Notes: generated by a model not told the origin, from the letters alone. Counted from the first letter of the stretch, positions 8,697 through 18,394 are shown. The stretch is 44,578 bases of DNA from Oscillospiraceae bacterium (GCA_017847885.1 JAGAUA010000041.1:1-44578); one strand, 5' to 3'. Made by a program: numbers and translations.

Positions 8697-10211
8697 TTAC
8701 TTATCGGAGAGGAATTTTGTGACAAAGCTTGAAAGCATATCCTTGATAGCAGCTTCGTTTTCCTTTGTCAGATCCTTTGTTTCCTTAATTGACGCGATAA
8801 TATCGGGGTGTGCCTCGTCGGCATACTCAAACATTTCCTTCTCGAACTCGGAAACAAGCTCAAGGGGAATATCCCTGAGATAGCCGTTGGTTACGGCATA
8901 GATTATAAGCACCTGATGCTCAACTGTAAGGGGAGTGTTTCTTCCCTGCTTGAGTACCTCAACAACTCTTTCACCCAGAGCAAGACGCTCCTTGGTATCC
9001 TTATCAAGGTCGGAGCCGAACTGTGAGAAGGACTGAAGCTCACGGTACTGTGAATAGGTCAGCTTCAATGAGCCGGAAACCTTCTTCATAGCCTTTATCT
9101 GAGCCGCGCCGCCTACACGGGATACGGAGATACCAGGGTTAACGGCAGGGCGAACGCCTGCGTTGAAAAGGTCTGTTTCAAGGAATATCTGACCGTCGGT
9201 AATGGAAATTACGTTGGTCGGAATGTAAGCGGAAACGTCGCCTGCCTGTGTTTCAATGATAGGAAGCGCAGTCAGCGAGCCGCCGCCGTAGTTTTCGTTA
9301 AGGTTGCAGGCACGCTCCAGCAGACGGGAGTGGAGATAGAATACGTCTCCGGGGTAAGCCTCACGTCCGGGCGGTCTGTGGAGAAGCAGGGACATTGTAC
9401 GGTAAGCAACAGCGTGCTTGGACAGGTCGTCGTAGATACAGAGAACGTCTCTGCCCTGTTCAAGGAAGTATTCACCCATTGCGCAGCCTGCGTACGGAGC
9501 AATGTACTGCAAAGGAGCAAGCTCGGAAGCTGTTGCCGAAACAACGATAGTGTAACCCATTGCGCCGTTCTTTTCCAGCGTATCAACAACGTTTGCGACA
9601 GTGGAGCGCTTCTGACCGATAGCAACATAGATACAGATAACGTCCTTGTCCTTCTGGTTGATAATGGTATCGAGAGCGATAGCCGTCTTACCTGTCTGAC
9701 GGTCGCCGATAATAAGCTCACGCTGACCGCGTCCGATAGGGATCATAGAGTCGATAGCCTTGATACCTGTCTGGAGAGGTCTGTTTACTGATTTTCTTGT
9801 GATAATACCCGAAGCAGTGCGCTCGATAGGCATTGTTTTATCGGTAAGAATTGCACCCTTGCCGTCGATAGGCTGACCGAGAGAGTTTACGACTCTTCCC
9901 AAAAGCTCCTCGCCGACAGGTACGGAAACGATCCTGCCTGTGCTTTTAACGGTGTCGCCCTCCTTGACCTCTGCGTCAGAGCCGAGCATAACTGCGCCGA
10001 CAAAGTCGCGTTCAAGGTTAAGAGCCATAGCATAAACGCCGTTTTCAAACTCAAGAAGCTCGCCGGACATACACTTTTCAAGTCCGTGGACCTTGGCAAT
10101 ACCGTCACCTACGGTTACAACTGTACCGATGTCTGTAAGCTCGATCTTAGAGCCGTAATTCTTTATCTGCTCTTTGATTATGCCTGTAATTTCATCGGGG
10201 CGTAAATCCAT
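8697..10211 (-). CDS. atpA: ATP synthase F1 subunit alpha
   Basis: Non-catalytic nucleotide-binding subunit, 504 residues. Walker A is GDRQTGKT near residues 169-176. The DELSEED-type C-terminal helical domain and the conserved [17 protein letters not shown] arginine-finger region near 360-376 are present. The N-terminus ([16 protein letters not shown]) is the delta-binding helix. AAAGGA lies upstream of the ATG. The gap to atpH is 111 bases. Confidence 0.98.
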   Translation of the reverse strand: MDLRPDEITGIIKEQIKNYGSKIELTDIGTVVTVGDGIAKVHGLEKCMSGELLEFENGVYAMALNLERDFVGAVMLGSDAEVKEGDTVKSTGRIVSVPVGEELLGRVVNSLGQPIDGKGAILTDKTMPIERTASGIITRKSVNRPLQTGIKAIDSMIPIGRGQRELIIGDRQTGKTAIALDTIINQKDKDVICIYVAIGQKRSTVANVVDTLEKNGAMGYTIVVSATASELAPLQYIAPYAGCAMGEYFLEQGRDVLCIYDDLSKHAVAYRTMSLLLHRPPGREAYPGDVFYLHSRLLERACNLNENYGGGSLTALPIIETQAGDVSAYIPTNVISITDGQIFLETDLFNAGVRPAVNPGISVSRVGGAAQIKAMKKVSGSLKLTYSQYRELQSFSQFGSDLDKDTKERLALGERVVEVLKQGRNTPLTVEHQVLIIYAVTNGYLRDIPLELVSEFEKEMFEYADEAHPDIIASIKETKDLTKENEAAIKDMLSSFVTKFLSDK

Positions 10212-10322
10212 TTGGAATAACCATCCTTTCCTTGGAGATACTCCGATACTATTATAATAGTATACGAAGCTCCCGATTTGAGAGCCTGGGCTGTCAAATC
10301 TTTATATTTTGCAGACAGGGCT

Positions 10323-10862
10323 TTACGCGATAACGCCCTTTATCTGCTTCTGAATTGCATCAAGCTTAGCCTTTACCGAGCCGTCAAGCAGCGTATTGCC
10401 GTAATTCAGCACGATACCGCCCATTATGGACGGGTCCACGCTTTCGGTAAGAATAACCGTCTTCTTGTATACGGCTTCAAGCTTGGCTTTCAGCTTTGCT
10501 CTCAGATTTTCGCTGAGGGGCACGCTTGTGGTGACCTTGACCTCAGCAATGTTTTTCATCTCATACCAACGGTTTTTGTAATCCTCCGCAACATCGGGAA
10601 TGATAGCAGCGCGTCCCTTTTCCGTGGTTACGCAAAGAAGGTTGTAGGTAAGCTCCGACACTTTTCCGCCGAAGATGTTCTTCACCACATCAAGCTTCTC
10701 GTCTAATGTAACGGTAGGAGCAGTCAGAAGCTTGGGAAGCTCAGGGTTGTCCTTGAAGACCACCGCCAGAGCGTCAAGCTCATCCTTTATCGCGTCCGCG
10801 CAGCTTTGTTCCTTTGCAAGCTCAAAAACCGCCTCAGAGTATATCTTTTCAGCACCCGTCAT
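10323..10862 (-). CDS. atpH: ATP synthase F1 subunit delta (OSCP)
   Basis: A 179-residue delta subunit linking the b stalk to the top of F1. The N-terminal helical bundle (IYSEAVFELAKEQ) and the C-terminal signature (DPSIMGGIVLNYGNTLLDGSV) are intact. Its start overlaps the atpF stop by 4 bases (ATGA), so translation is probably coupled. Confidence 0.95.
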   Translation of the reverse strand: MTGAEKIYSEAVFELAKEQSCADAIKDELDALAVVFKDNPELPKLLTAPTVTLDEKLDVVKNIFGGKVSELTYNLLCVTTEKGRAAIIPDVAEDYKNRWYEMKNIAEVKVTTSVPLSENLRAKLKAKLEAVYKKTVILTESVDPSIMGGIVLNYGNTLLDGSVKAKLDAIQKQIKGVIA

Positions 10863-11365
10863 TCTGCATCACCGATTTCATTGATAAAGCTTTCGATAAG
10901 CTGTTCATGTGTTTTTGCATCAATTTCCTTTGAAACAACGCTTGTCGCAATGGACATTGCAATATCGGAAATTTCATCCTTAATTTGGTTAACGGCACGT
11001 TTCTTTTCCTTTTCGATATCCGAGTTTGCCTTGTCGAGAATACCTCTTGCCTCGTCCTTTGCCTCGGCGATTATCTCGTCGGAGCGTGACTGTGCCTTCT
11101 TTGTGGCATTCTTGACTATCTCGGCGGACTCTTCCTTAGCCGAAGCAAGCTTTTCGGTATATTCGCTTTCAAGCTGCTTAGCGTTCACAAGAGCCTTGTC
11201 CGCGTCCTCATAGGTCTTAGCGACCTCGGTCTTGCGCGACTCCAGCACGGCGTTCACCTTATCAAAAAGAAAATGCTTAATAACCAGAAACAGAATCAAC
11301 GTGTTCAATATAGTACCTACAATGGTTGTAGGGTCTATTGAAAAGAAATCAAAATTACTGTGCAT
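10859..11365 (-). CDS. atpF: ATP synthase F0 subunit b
   Basis: The peripheral stalk, 168 residues. One membrane helix near residues 14-33 (TIVGTILNTLILFLVIKHFL) is followed by a long charged coiled coil rich in Lys, Glu and Ala. The 4-base overlap with atpH and the 48-base distance from atpE fit operon expression. Confidence 0.95.
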   Translation of the reverse strand: MHSNFDFFSIDPTTIVGTILNTLILFLVIKHFLFDKVNAVLESRKTEVAKTYEDADKALVNAKQLESEYTEKLASAKEESAEIVKNATKKAQSRSDEIIAEAKDEARGILDKANSDIEKEKKRAVNQIKDEISDIAMSIATSVVSKEIDAKTHEQLIESFINEIGDAE

Positions 11366-11413
11366 AGGCTATTTACGCCTCCTGTTCTGCATTATTTTTA
11401 CTATCCGACCCAA

Positions 11414-11698
<285 letters not shown>

Positions 11699-11724
11699 TT
11701 ACCTCCAAAATTTTTTTGCCGGGC

Positions 11725-12471
11725 TTATTCCTTGCCCATTTTGATATAAGCCATAGTAAGCATGATGAATACGTATGACTGTATTGCTCCCGAGAAAAGA
11801 TCGAAGTAGATAGACAAAACTGCCGGGATACCGATCTGGAAAATGTTAAAAACATAGCCATTGATAGACTCAATGGGCGGTATTCCCATAAGATTGTAAA
11901 TTGCTCCGCTGGCAGAACCCAGGGCAATATAGAGGATCAGCGTGATTATCATGCCGCCTGCTACGTTTCCGAAAAGACGCAGAGCCATAGCTACCGGCGT
12001 TGCGACTTCGCTTATGATATTAAGCGGATTTATAAACTGCTTTAAATATCCGCCCACACCGTTGAACTTGATCTTGGTGTATGTTATAAGCACGAAAGTC
12101 ATTACCGCCAAACCTCCTGTAACGCTTATATCCGCAGTAATGCTTCTGAAGCCTATCATCGAGATAAGCGTACCTATTATGATATAAGCGAAAACAGCGG
12201 CAATGTAGGGAGCATACGCCATTGACGATTTGTCCATATTTACTTCGATCATGTTGTTTACGGTCTTGACAATGTATTCCGCAGCACACTGACGCTTTGT
12301 TTCGGGTATCTTTTTAAGATCCTTCGTCAGTATAAGGCAAACCGCCAACACTATCAGAATAACGAGCCATCCGGTAACAACCGACTCTGATAAGGAAAAA
12401 ATCACCTCGTCCGATTCCGACAGAATGGTGAACATCCGTCTCGGACCCTCTACATTTACCTTAAATTCCAT
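11725..12471 (-). CDS. atpB: ATP synthase F0 subunit a
   Basis: The stator channel subunit, 248 residues with five to six membrane helices. The essential arginine lies in MALRLFGNVAGGMI near residue 162. The C-terminal block has IQSYVFIMLTMAYI. The N-terminal region (VTGWLVILIVLAVCLILTKDL) forms the first helix. It starts 4 bases after the subunit-I-like gene stops. Confidence 0.95.
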   Translation of the reverse strand: MEFKVNVEGPRRMFTILSESDEVIFSLSESVVTGWLVILIVLAVCLILTKDLKKIPETKRQCAAEYIVKTVNNMIEVNMDKSSMAYAPYIAAVFAYIIIGTLISMIGFRSITADISVTGGLAVMTFVLITYTKIKFNGVGGYLKQFINPLNIISEVATPVAMALRLFGNVAGGMIITLILYIALGSASGAIYNLMGIPPIESINGYVFNIFQIGIPAVLSIYFDLFSGAIQSYVFIMLTMAYIKMGKE

Positions 12472-12475
12472 GATT

Positions 12476-12868
12476 TCACCCTCCCTTCTTTTTTAGTGCC
12501 GCATGAAGCGTGTACGCCAGCTTGGGGTAAAGCTGGGGGATAGCTGCCGCAATGAGGTTTATCTGCGAGCATTTTATTCCTGCAAAAAACAGCAGACCGG
12601 TTATCAGCAGCCTCAGCATATAGGAGCCGAACATATACCCCTTGGCGGAAGCCAAAGGACGCTCCACGGCTCTTTCCGAAGAAAGACCCAGAATGATGAA
12701 GTTGAGCAGCATGACCGCCGTTCCTGCAAGAAGTCCCAAAGGGACCTCAGCGCACAGCTTGTACACAGGCAGCGAGATAATGTATACCGCAGCGTCAAAA
12801 ACAAGCGCTCTGGGCAAAAGGAATTTCAGCTCCCTGCATATCATTTCACTGAACAAACGCCTTGCCAT
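12476..12868 (-). CDS. ATP synthase subunit I-like membrane protein (AtpI)
   Basis: A small membrane protein of about 130 residues with four predicted helices, placed first in the atp operon where AtpI usually sits. AtpI proteins help assemble the c ring or take up Mg2+/Ca2+. Sequence signatures are weak, so the call rests on position and topology. The frame extends to 12901. I prefer the ATG at 12868, after AAAGGA, since the upstream residues are encoded partly by that ribosome site. The spacing of 12 bases is long, so the start is uncertain. Confidence 0.75.
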   Translation of the reverse strand: MARRLFSEMICRELKFLLPRALVFDAAVYIISLPVYKLCAEVPLGLLAGTAVMLLNFIILGLSSERAVERPLASAKGYMFGSYMLRLLITGLLFFAGIKCSQINLIAAAIPQLYPKLAYTLHAALKKKGG

Positions 12869-12913
12869 TCGGAGTGCCCGTCCTTTCCCTGCAACATACA
12901 ACTATACTAATTT

Positions 12914-12942
12914 ATTATATCAGTTTGTTTCCAAAATTTCAA
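12914..12942 (-). promoter_or_regulatory. Promoter of the ATP synthase operon
   Basis: Minus-strand TTGAAA (12937-12942), a 17-base spacer, then TATAAT (12914-12919). The expected start near 12907 gives a leader of about 40 bases before the subunit-I-like gene. Confidence 0.8.
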
Positions 12943-13011
12943 CTATTTTTTCATCTTTTATTTAATCGTATAATTTTTTTATAAATAAATACAAAATCTT
13001 GCTGTATGCTA

Positions 13012-13040
13012 TTGACAAACCGCGAGTCATCGTGTATAAT
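13012..13040 (+). promoter_or_regulatory. Promoter of tRNA-Pro
   Basis: TTGACA (13012-13017), a 17-base spacer and TATAAT (13035-13040) give a full consensus match. tRNA-Pro begins 34 bases later. Confidence 0.85.
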
Positions 13041-13073
13041 TATTAGGCTGTCCGACAACGCGGACTAAGCAAA

Positions 13074-13150
13074 CGGGGCGTAACTCAGTTTGGTAGAGTG
13101 CTTGGTTTGGGACCAAGATGCCGCAGGTTCAAGTCCTGTCGCCCCGACCA
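13074..13150 (+). tRNA. tRNA-Pro (UGG anticodon)
   Basis: The acceptor arms CGGGGCG and CGCCCCG pair, and the 3' CCA is encoded. The anticodon stem CTTGG/CCAAG encloses TTTGGGA, giving anticodon TGG at 13108-13110. The T-loop is GGTTCAAGTCC. Length is 77. Confidence 0.97.
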
Positions 13151-13153
13151 GAA

Positions 13154-13246
13154 GAAGTGAAAATGGAATAATGAATAGTGAATAGTTTAAAGTGTTGGGT
13201 GACTACTTACTTTTCATTTTTCACTATTCACTATTCACTTTTCACT
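13154..13246. repeat. Inverted repeat of GTGAATA units
   Basis: A 14-base arm at 13172-13185 (TGAATAGTGAATAG) pairs with 13224-13237, with partial pairing beyond it (GTGAAAA with TTTTCAC). About 38 bases lie between. Each arm holds an internal TGAATAG tandem. It lies between tRNA-Pro and the four-helix gene and could also act as the tRNA's 3' processing or termination region. Confidence 0.75.
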
Positions 13247-13251
13247 AAAAA

Positions 13252-13623
13252 ATGAAAGCGTGTAGTATTATGCAAAACAGTATCTTGCTTGACAAATCAC
13301 TGAATTTTGCTGCACGCATCGTAAAGCTTCACAAGTATTTGCTTAAAGAAAAGCATGAAACTATTATTTCCAGGCAGATTATTCGCAGCGGTACTTCCAT
13401 AGGCGCAAATGCAAACGAAGCTGCTTATGGAGTGAGCAAAGCGGATTTTATTTCAAAAATGCAGATTTCATTAAAAGAAACAGCTGAAACAGAGTATTGG
13501 TTAAAATTACTTGCTTTATCTGATTATTTGTCGGAAGAAGAGGCGAGTTCTCTTTTAAATGATTGCGTTGAAATTAAGCGTATGCTTATTTCTACATTAA
13601 ACACCGCTAAAAGGAACAAATAG
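13252..13623 (+). CDS. Four-helix-bundle protein (23S rRNA intervening-sequence family)
   Basis: A 123-residue protein of the four-helix-bundle family first seen in 23S rRNA intervening sequences. Characteristic segments are FAARIVKLHKYLL, the central IIRSGTSIGANANEA near 42-56, and KADFISKMQISLKE with KETAETEYWLKLL. Its function is unknown; it is often near mobile or invasive sequences. No good ribosome site precedes the ATG at 13252 or the one at 13270, which leaves the start open. It lies between tRNA genes directly after an inverted repeat, on an AT-rich patch, which suggests insertion. Confidence 0.85.
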   Translation: MKACSIMQNSILLDKSLNFAARIVKLHKYLLKEKHETIISRQIIRSGTSIGANANEAAYGVSKADFISKMQISLKETAETEYWLKLLALSDYLSEEEASSLLNDCVEIKRMLISTLNTAKRNK

Positions 13624-13661
13624 TTCAAATATGAACAAAATGTAAAACATAAAAAATCCTA

Positions 13662-13690
13662 TTGACTTTTAAAATTCGACGTGATATAAT
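13662..13690 (+). promoter_or_regulatory. Promoter of tRNA-Thr and tRNA-Tyr
   Basis: TTGACT (13662-13667), a 17-base spacer and TATAAT (13685-13690). It lies 41 bases before tRNA-Thr. Confidence 0.8.
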
Positions 13691-13730
13691 AAATAAGTCG
13701 CTTGAAGAGAGTGCTAAAAATTAAAGTTAA

Positions 13731-13806
13731 GCTGGTGTAGCTCAGTTGGTAGAGCAGCTGATTTGTAATCAGCAGGTCGGGGGTTCGAGTCCGTCCACCA
13801 GCTCCA
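13731..13806 (+). tRNA. tRNA-Thr (UGU anticodon)
   Basis: Acceptor GCTGGTG pairs with CACCAGC and TCCA follows. The anticodon loop TTTGTAA within GCTGA/TCAGC gives TGT. The T-stem has one G-G mismatch. Length is 76. Confidence 0.97.
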
Positions 13807-13836
13807 TTTTTTGCTTAACTGCAAAAGCTTGAATAA

Positions 13837-13920
13837 GGAAGAGTTCCCGAGTGGCCAAAGGGGGCAGACTGTAAATCTGTTGCTTCGGCTTCGGTGGTTC
13901 GAATCCACCCTCTTCCACCA
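13837..13920 (+). tRNA. tRNA-Tyr (GUA anticodon)
   Basis: A class II tRNA of 84 bases. GGAAGAG pairs with CTCTTCC and ACCA follows. The anticodon loop TGTAAAT gives GTA. A long variable arm (TGCTTCGGCTTCG) is as expected for bacterial tRNA-Tyr. Confidence 0.97.
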
Positions 13921-13922
13921 GC

Positions 13923-13955
13923 TTACGTCCTGTTTTTGCAGGACGTAATTTTTTT
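13923..13955 (+). terminator. Terminator of the tRNA cluster
   Basis: A perfect 10-bp stem TTACGTCCTG/CAGGACGTAA with a 6-base loop is followed by seven T. Confidence 0.92.
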
Positions 13956-13964
13956 CGGAAATAA

Positions 13965-14006
13965 CCTTGCATAACACGGATTTTCCTCCTGTTGCAAGGC
14001 TTTTTT
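13965..14006 (+). terminator. Second possible terminator before typA
   Basis: CCTTGCA (13965-13971) pairs with TGCAAGG (13993-13999) across a 21-base loop, followed by C and six T. It is weaker than the preceding terminator. Confidence 0.5.
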
Positions 14007-14136
14007 ACGTTATGGGGATTTTGACAGAATTAATATTTTTTGCTTCCAATGTTAAAATATATAATGCGTACTGAACAACTATTAATAATATACCCCAAAT
14101 TTGTTCATTGTGCAGTAATGGGAAAGGAAAATTTTT

Positions 14137-15957
14137 ATGGTAAGAGAAGATTTGAGAAACGTTGCTATCATTGCTCACGTTGACCACGGCAAGACCACTC
14201 TCGTTGACGAAATGCTCAAGCAGGGAGGCGCTTTCAGAGAAAATCAGGAGGTTGCCGAGAGAGTAATGGACTCCAACGATATCGAGCGTGAAAGAGGTAT
14301 CACTATCCTTGCAAAGAACACGGCGGTAATGTACAACGGCGTAAAGATAAACATTATCGACACCCCGGGTCACGCGGATTTCGGCGGCGAGGTAGAGCGC
14401 GTGCTGAAAATGGTTGACGGCGTTGTGCTGCTTGTTGACGCTGCCGAGGGCTGTATGCCCCAGACGAGATTTGTTCTCCAGAAGGCTCTCGAAATGGGTC
14501 ACAGGATCATCGTTGTTGTAAACAAGATAGACCGTCCCGACGCGCGCCTTGACGAGATAGGCGATGAGGTGCTTGAGCTTCTTCTCGACCTTGACGCAAG
14601 CGACGAGCAGCTTGAAAGCCCCGTGCTTTTCTGTTCGGGACGCGCAGGCACGGCTTCTCTCAGCCAGTACGAGGAGGGCAAGGATCTGGTGCCTCTGTTT
14701 GAAACTATCCTCAGCCATATCCCTGCTCCCGAGGGAGACCCCGACGCTCCCCTCCAGATGCTTATTTCTTCCATTGACTACAACGACTATGTGGGAAGAA
14801 TTGGCATAGGACGTATCGAGCGCGGTACTATCAAGGTTAACCAGCCTGTTACGGTAGGCGACTTCCACGAAAACCGCAAGCCTTTCAACAGCAAGATAGT
14901 TACCCTTTATCAGATAGAGGGACTTAACAGAATTCCTGCCGAGGAAGCAAAGGTTGGCGACATCGTGTGGATATCGGGTATCGAGAATATCACTATCGGC
15001 GATACTCTCTGCGATACATCCTGCTATGAGCCTGTTCCTTTTGTAAAAATTTCCGAGCCTACCGTTGAGATGACCTTCTCGGTAAACGACAGCCCCTTTG
15101 CAGGACGCGAGGGCAAGTTCGTTACCTCCCGTCAGCTCCGTGAGAGACTTTTCAAGGAGATACTCCGCGACGTTTCCCTCCGCGTGACCGAGACCGAGAA
15201 CACCGACAGCTTCCGCGTTGCAGGCAGAGGTGAAATGCACCTTTCCATTCTTATCGAAAATATGCGCCGCGAGGGCTATGAACTTTCGGTATCCACACCC
15301 CGCGTGCTGTATAAAGAGATAGACGGCGTAAACTGCGAGCCTATCGAGCGCCTTGTTATCGACGTTCCCGAGGATTGCGTAGGCTCTGTTATGGAAAAGC
15401 TGGGCACAAGAAAGGCGGAGCTGCAATCCATGCACCCCTCGGGAAGCCGCATGAAGATAGAGTTCCTTATCCCGTCCAGAGGACTTTTCGGATACAAGTC
15501 CGAGTTCCTTACCGATACAAAGGGTGAGGGCGTTATCAGCTCGGTATTCGACAGCTATCAGCCGTATAAGGGCGATATCCCCAGAAGAAACACGGGCTCT
15601 CTCGTTTCCTTTGAAACGGGCGAAGCGGTTACCTACGGACTTTTCAACGCTCAGGAGCGCGGCTCACTGTTTATCGGCGCAGGCACTCCCGTTTATGAGG
15701 GCATGATAGTGGGCGCTTCCCCCAAGGTGGAGGACCTGGTAGTAAATGTCTGCAAGAAAAAGCACCTCACCAACACCCGTGCAAGCGGCTCGGACGACGC
15801 TCTCAGACTTGTTCCCCCGAGAAAGCTTTCCCTTGAGGACAGCCTTGAGTTCATTGCCGACGACGAGCTTCTTGAGGTTACGCCTAAGTCTATCCGTATC
15901 AGAAAGCGTATCCTTGATAACACCCTCCGCGCAAAACAGCGTGCAAAGCTGAAATAA
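14137..15957 (+). CDS. typA: Ribosome-associated GTPase TypA/BipA
   Basis: A 606-residue translational GTPase that works in ribosome assembly and stress. The G1 motif AHVDHGKT is near residues 14-21, the switch region has RERGITI, G3 is [11 protein letters not shown] near 72-82, and G4 is NKIDRPDA near 128. EF-G-like domains II, III and V follow, then the BipA-specific C-terminal domain ([30 protein letters not shown] region). GGGAAAGGA precedes the ATG. A TATAAT at 14060-14065 may be its -10 box, but no clear -35 is seen. Confidence 0.97.
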   Translation: MVREDLRNVAIIAHVDHGKTTLVDEMLKQGGAFRENQEVAERVMDSNDIERERGITILAKNTAVMYNGVKINIIDTPGHADFGGEVERVLKMVDGVVLLVDAAEGCMPQTRFVLQKALEMGHRIIVVVNKIDRPDARLDEIGDEVLELLLDLDASDEQLESPVLFCSGRAGTASLSQYEEGKDLVPLFETILSHIPAPEGDPDAPLQMLISSIDYNDYVGRIGIGRIERGTIKVNQPVTVGDFHENRKPFNSKIVTLYQIEGLNRIPAEEAKVGDIVWISGIENITIGDTLCDTSCYEPVPFVKISEPTVEMTFSVNDSPFAGREGKFVTSRQLRERLFKEILRDVSLRVTETENTDSFRVAGRGEMHLSILIENMRREGYELSVSTPRVLYKEIDGVNCEPIERLVIDVPEDCVGSVMEKLGTRKAELQSMHPSGSRMKIEFLIPSRGLFGYKSEFLTDTKGEGVISSVFDSYQPYKGDIPRRNTGSLVSFETGEAVTYGLFNAQERGSLFIGAGTPVYEGMIVGASPKVEDLVVNVCKKKHLTNTRASGSDDALRLVPPRKLSLEDSLEFIADDELLEVTPKSIRIRKRILDNTLRAKQRAKLK

Positions 15958-16038
15958 ATTCGGAATTAGGAATGCGGAATTATTGTCGTGAAGATGTGAA
16001 CTTACAATTCCGCATTCCGAATTACGCATTCCGCATTA
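15957..16038. repeat. Inverted repeat of AATGCGGAATT units
   Basis: The left arm holds AATTAGGAATGCGGAATT (15964-15981) and the right arm AATTCCGCATTCCGAATT (16006-16023). A further GCATTCCGCATT unit follows the right arm and AATTCGG precedes the left. It lies between typA and yqeG and may form a large hairpin in the mRNA. Confidence 0.8.
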
Positions 16039-16056
16039 AATTAAGGGAGTATTGAC

Positions 16057-16551
16057 ATGGCTATTTTCAAACCAACATATGCGCTTCAATCGGTGCTTGA
16101 AATTACACCCCAAGCGCTGAAAAACCTTGATATAAAAGCGCTTGTTCTCGACCTTGACAATACTCTTACCACTCACGACAACCCCGTTCCCGCAGACGGC
16201 GTGCTTGACTGGATTGCAAATATGCAAAAGCACGGCATAAAGCTTCTCATCGTCAGCAATAACACCGCCGAGCGCGTTACGCCCTTTGCGGAAATGCTTG
16301 GACTTCATTTCGTACCCAACGGCGCAAAGCCGCTGCCCAAGGGCTTTCGTCAGGCGATAAGGGAGCTTAGGGTAAGTAAAAAGCAGGTCTGCGCCGTGGG
16401 CGACCAGATATTCACGGACATTCTCGGTGCAAATCTTGCAGGGATACGCTCCATTTTCGTGTACCCCATTGAGCCGGAAAAAAGCACGTTCTTCAAGATA
16501 AAGCGTGCCGTGGAAAAGCCGCTGCTGCCTAAAAAGTACAACAGATTTTAA
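16057..16551 (+). CDS. yqeG: YqeG family HAD-IIIA phosphatase
   Basis: A 164-residue HAD-superfamily phosphatase. The nucleophile motif DLDNTLTTHD near residues 31-40 supplies two aspartates. Motif II is LLIVSNN near 66-72, motif III the lysine in GAKPLPKGF, and motif IV AVGDQIFTDILGAN. The physiological substrate of YqeG is not settled. The gene follows the AATGCGGAATT repeat; AAGGGAG precedes the ATG. The endonuclease-IV-like gene follows at 22 bases. Confidence 0.92.
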   Translation: MAIFKPTYALQSVLEITPQALKNLDIKALVLDLDNTLTTHDNPVPADGVLDWIANMQKHGIKLLIVSNNTAERVTPFAEMLGLHFVPNGAKPLPKGFRQAIRELRVSKKQVCAVGDQIFTDILGANLAGIRSIFVYPIEPEKSTFFKIKRAVEKPLLPKKYNRF

Positions 16552-16573
16552 AAATATATGAAAGGAAGATAAC

Positions 16574-17431
16574 ATGAGCGCAAAATTCGGACCGGCAGGT
16601 ACTGCCGAAAGCTTTAAGACAATGGGCTACAAAAAATCCGTACAGCTTGGCGAGTACCTGGAAAAATTCGGGCTTGACCACTTTGAGTACCAGTGCGGCC
16701 AGGGCGTAAGAGTAAGCGAGCAGGCTGCCGCCGAGATAGGCAGGGCGCTTGCGGAAAAAGGCATCACCGTTTCGGTGCACGCGCCCTATTTTATCTCCCT
16801 TTCAAGCGTTGAGGAGGAAAAGCGGGATAACTCCATAAACTACATTTTGCAGTCCGCGGCGGCGGTAAACGCCATGGGCGGCGACAGAATAGTTATCCAC
16901 AGCGGCTCATGCTCCAAAATGACCCGTGAGGAGGCTCTGGAGCTTGCAAAGGCTACCATGAAAAAAGCGCGCGCGGCGCTTATAGCAGAGGGTCTGGGGC
17001 ATATCCATTGTTGCCCCGAAACAATGGGAAAGATAAATCAGCTGGGCGACCTGCACGAAGTCATGGAACTTTGCAAGGTGGACGACAGCTTTATCCCATG
17101 CATTGACTTCGGACACCAGAACGCCCGTACCTTCGGCGAGATAAAGGGCAAGGCGGAGTACGCCGCTATCCTTGACACCATAGAAAACGAGCTTGGCTCC
17201 GACAGGGCAAAGATTTTCCACTCCCATTTTTCCAAAATAGAGTACACCGAAAAGGGCGGCGAAAAGCGTCACCTTACCTTTGAGGATACCGTCTACGGAC
17301 CTCAGTTCGAGCCGCTTATGGAGCTTGTTTATGAGAGAAATCTCTCGCCGATTTTCATATGCGAAAGCGCAGGCACGCAGACCGAGGACTCGCAGGCGAT
17401 GAAGAAATATTACGAAAGCATTTCAAAATAA
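16574..17431 (+). CDS. TIM-barrel protein, endonuclease IV (AP endonuclease 2) family
   Basis: A 285-residue xylose-isomerase-like TIM barrel. The presumed metal ligands lie in SVHAPYF, RIVIHSG, CPETMGK, CIDFGHQNAR, IFHSHFS and FICESAG, the order seen in Nfo-type enzymes. That supports a zinc-dependent AP endonuclease role in DNA repair. The N-terminus (MSAKFGPAGTAESF) is typical of the clostridial subgroup, which has not to my knowledge been characterised in detail. GAAAGGAAG precedes the ATG. It could act on another phosphorylated substrate. Confidence 0.85.
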   Translation: MSAKFGPAGTAESFKTMGYKKSVQLGEYLEKFGLDHFEYQCGQGVRVSEQAAAEIGRALAEKGITVSVHAPYFISLSSVEEEKRDNSINYILQSAAAVNAMGGDRIVIHSGSCSKMTREEALELAKATMKKARAALIAEGLGHIHCCPETMGKINQLGDLHEVMELCKVDDSFIPCIDFGHQNARTFGEIKGKAEYAAILDTIENELGSDRAKIFHSHFSKIEYTEKGGEKRHLTFEDTVYGPQFEPLMELVYERNLSPIFICESAGTQTEDSQAMKKYYESISK

Positions 17432-17459
17432 AAGCCGATATGCTGAAAGGGATATTGCT

Positions 17460-17900
17460 ATGAAAAACGTACTTATAATCAACGGACCAAACCTCAACCT
17501 GCTTGGGGAGCGGGAGCCGGGCACATACGGCTCGGATACATACGAAAGCATATGCGCGGAGATAAAGGCAAAGGCGGCGGAGCTGGGCTTCGACAGCTGC
17601 GAGTGCTTTCAGTCCAACCACGAGGGCGAGATTATCGACAAGCTTCACGCGGCGCGTCTTGACAAATGCGGCGTTATACTCAATGCAGGCGCTTACACCC
17701 ATTACAGCTATGCTATCCGCGACGCTATTGCGGCAATCAAAATTCCCGTTATCGAGGTGCATATATCCAACATCTGCAAGCGCGAGGAATTCCGCCATAA
17801 CTCGGTAATCGCTCCCGTTTGCTCGGGAAGCCTTTTCGGCTTCGGCAAGGACGGCTACCTGCTTGCGCTTCATGCGCTCGCTTACAGAGAGGAGCTTTAA
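17460..17900 (+). CDS. aroQ: Type II 3-dehydroquinate dehydratase
   Basis: A 146-residue shikimate-pathway enzyme converting 3-dehydroquinate to 3-dehydroshikimate; type II enzymes form dodecamers. NGPNLNLLGEREPGTYG (residues 9-25) carries the lid arginine and catalytic tyrosine. FQSNHEGEIID, LNAGAYTHYSYAIRDAI and PVIEVHISNICKREEFR complete the active site. GAAAGGGA precedes the ATG. The TAATG junction with the Nudix gene implies coupled translation. Confidence 0.97.
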   Translation: MKNVLIINGPNLNLLGEREPGTYGSDTYESICAEIKAKAAELGFDSCECFQSNHEGEIIDKLHAARLDKCGVILNAGAYTHYSYAIRDAIAAIKIPVIEVHISNICKREEFRHNSVIAPVCSGSLFGFGKDGYLLALHALAYREEL

Positions 17901-18394
17901 TGGAGTTCAAATTCTGTCCCCAATGCGGTGAAAGGCTTGTGCCAAAGCTATGCGGTGACGACGGAAACGTGCCCTTCTGCGAAAGGTGCAGCCGTCCGTT
18001 TTTCCCGTTTTCGTACCCATGCGTGCTATGCCTTTGCATTACCGAGGACGGCTCGGAAATTGCGCTGATAAAGCAAAGCTACGTATCGGAGCATTACGTC
18101 TGCGTGGCAGGATACATAAAGCAGGGCGAGACCCCCGAAAGCGCAGCCGTTCGGGAGGTAATGGAGGAGATAGGTCTGGAGACGGTTTCCTGCCGCTATG
18201 TGAAAAGCTATTACTACGAAAAACGGGACAATCTTATGCTGGGGTATGTCTGCAAGGTGAAAAAGGGCAGGCTCGTCACCTCCTGCGAGGTGGACAGCGC
18301 AGAGTGGTTTCCCGTAAAAAAAGGGCAGGAGCTGCTGAGAAACAGCAGTATCGCACAGCTTCTGCTTAAAGATTATCTTGGAGGAATGGAATGA
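17900..18394 (+). CDS. Nudix hydrolase with N-terminal zinc ribbon (NudC-like)
   Basis: A 164-residue Nudix enzyme. The Nudix box GYIKQGETPESAAVREVMEEIG near residues 71-92 matches GX5EX7REUXEEXG in full. An N-terminal CPQCG...CERC zinc ribbon at 6-30 matches the NADH pyrophosphatase group, though the protein is shorter than NudC (about 260) and lacks its N-terminal domain. NAD(H) or a related dinucleotide is a plausible substrate. The ATG at 17900 shares its A with the aroQ stop and has AGAGGAG upstream. The stop overlaps the next start by 4 bases. Confidence 0.88.
   Translation: MEFKFCPQCGERLVPKLCGDDGNVPFCERCSRPFFPFSYPCVLCLCITEDGSEIALIKQSYVSEHYVCVAGYIKQGETPESAAVREVMEEIGLETVSCRYVKSYYYEKRDNLMLGYVCKVKKGRLVTSCEVDSAEWFPVKKGQELLRNSSIAQLLLKDYLGGME

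Noticed and set aside
14005..15435. 476-codon minus-strand frame opposite typA
   Set aside because: typA is unambiguous. The antisense product shows no domain and no ribosome site.
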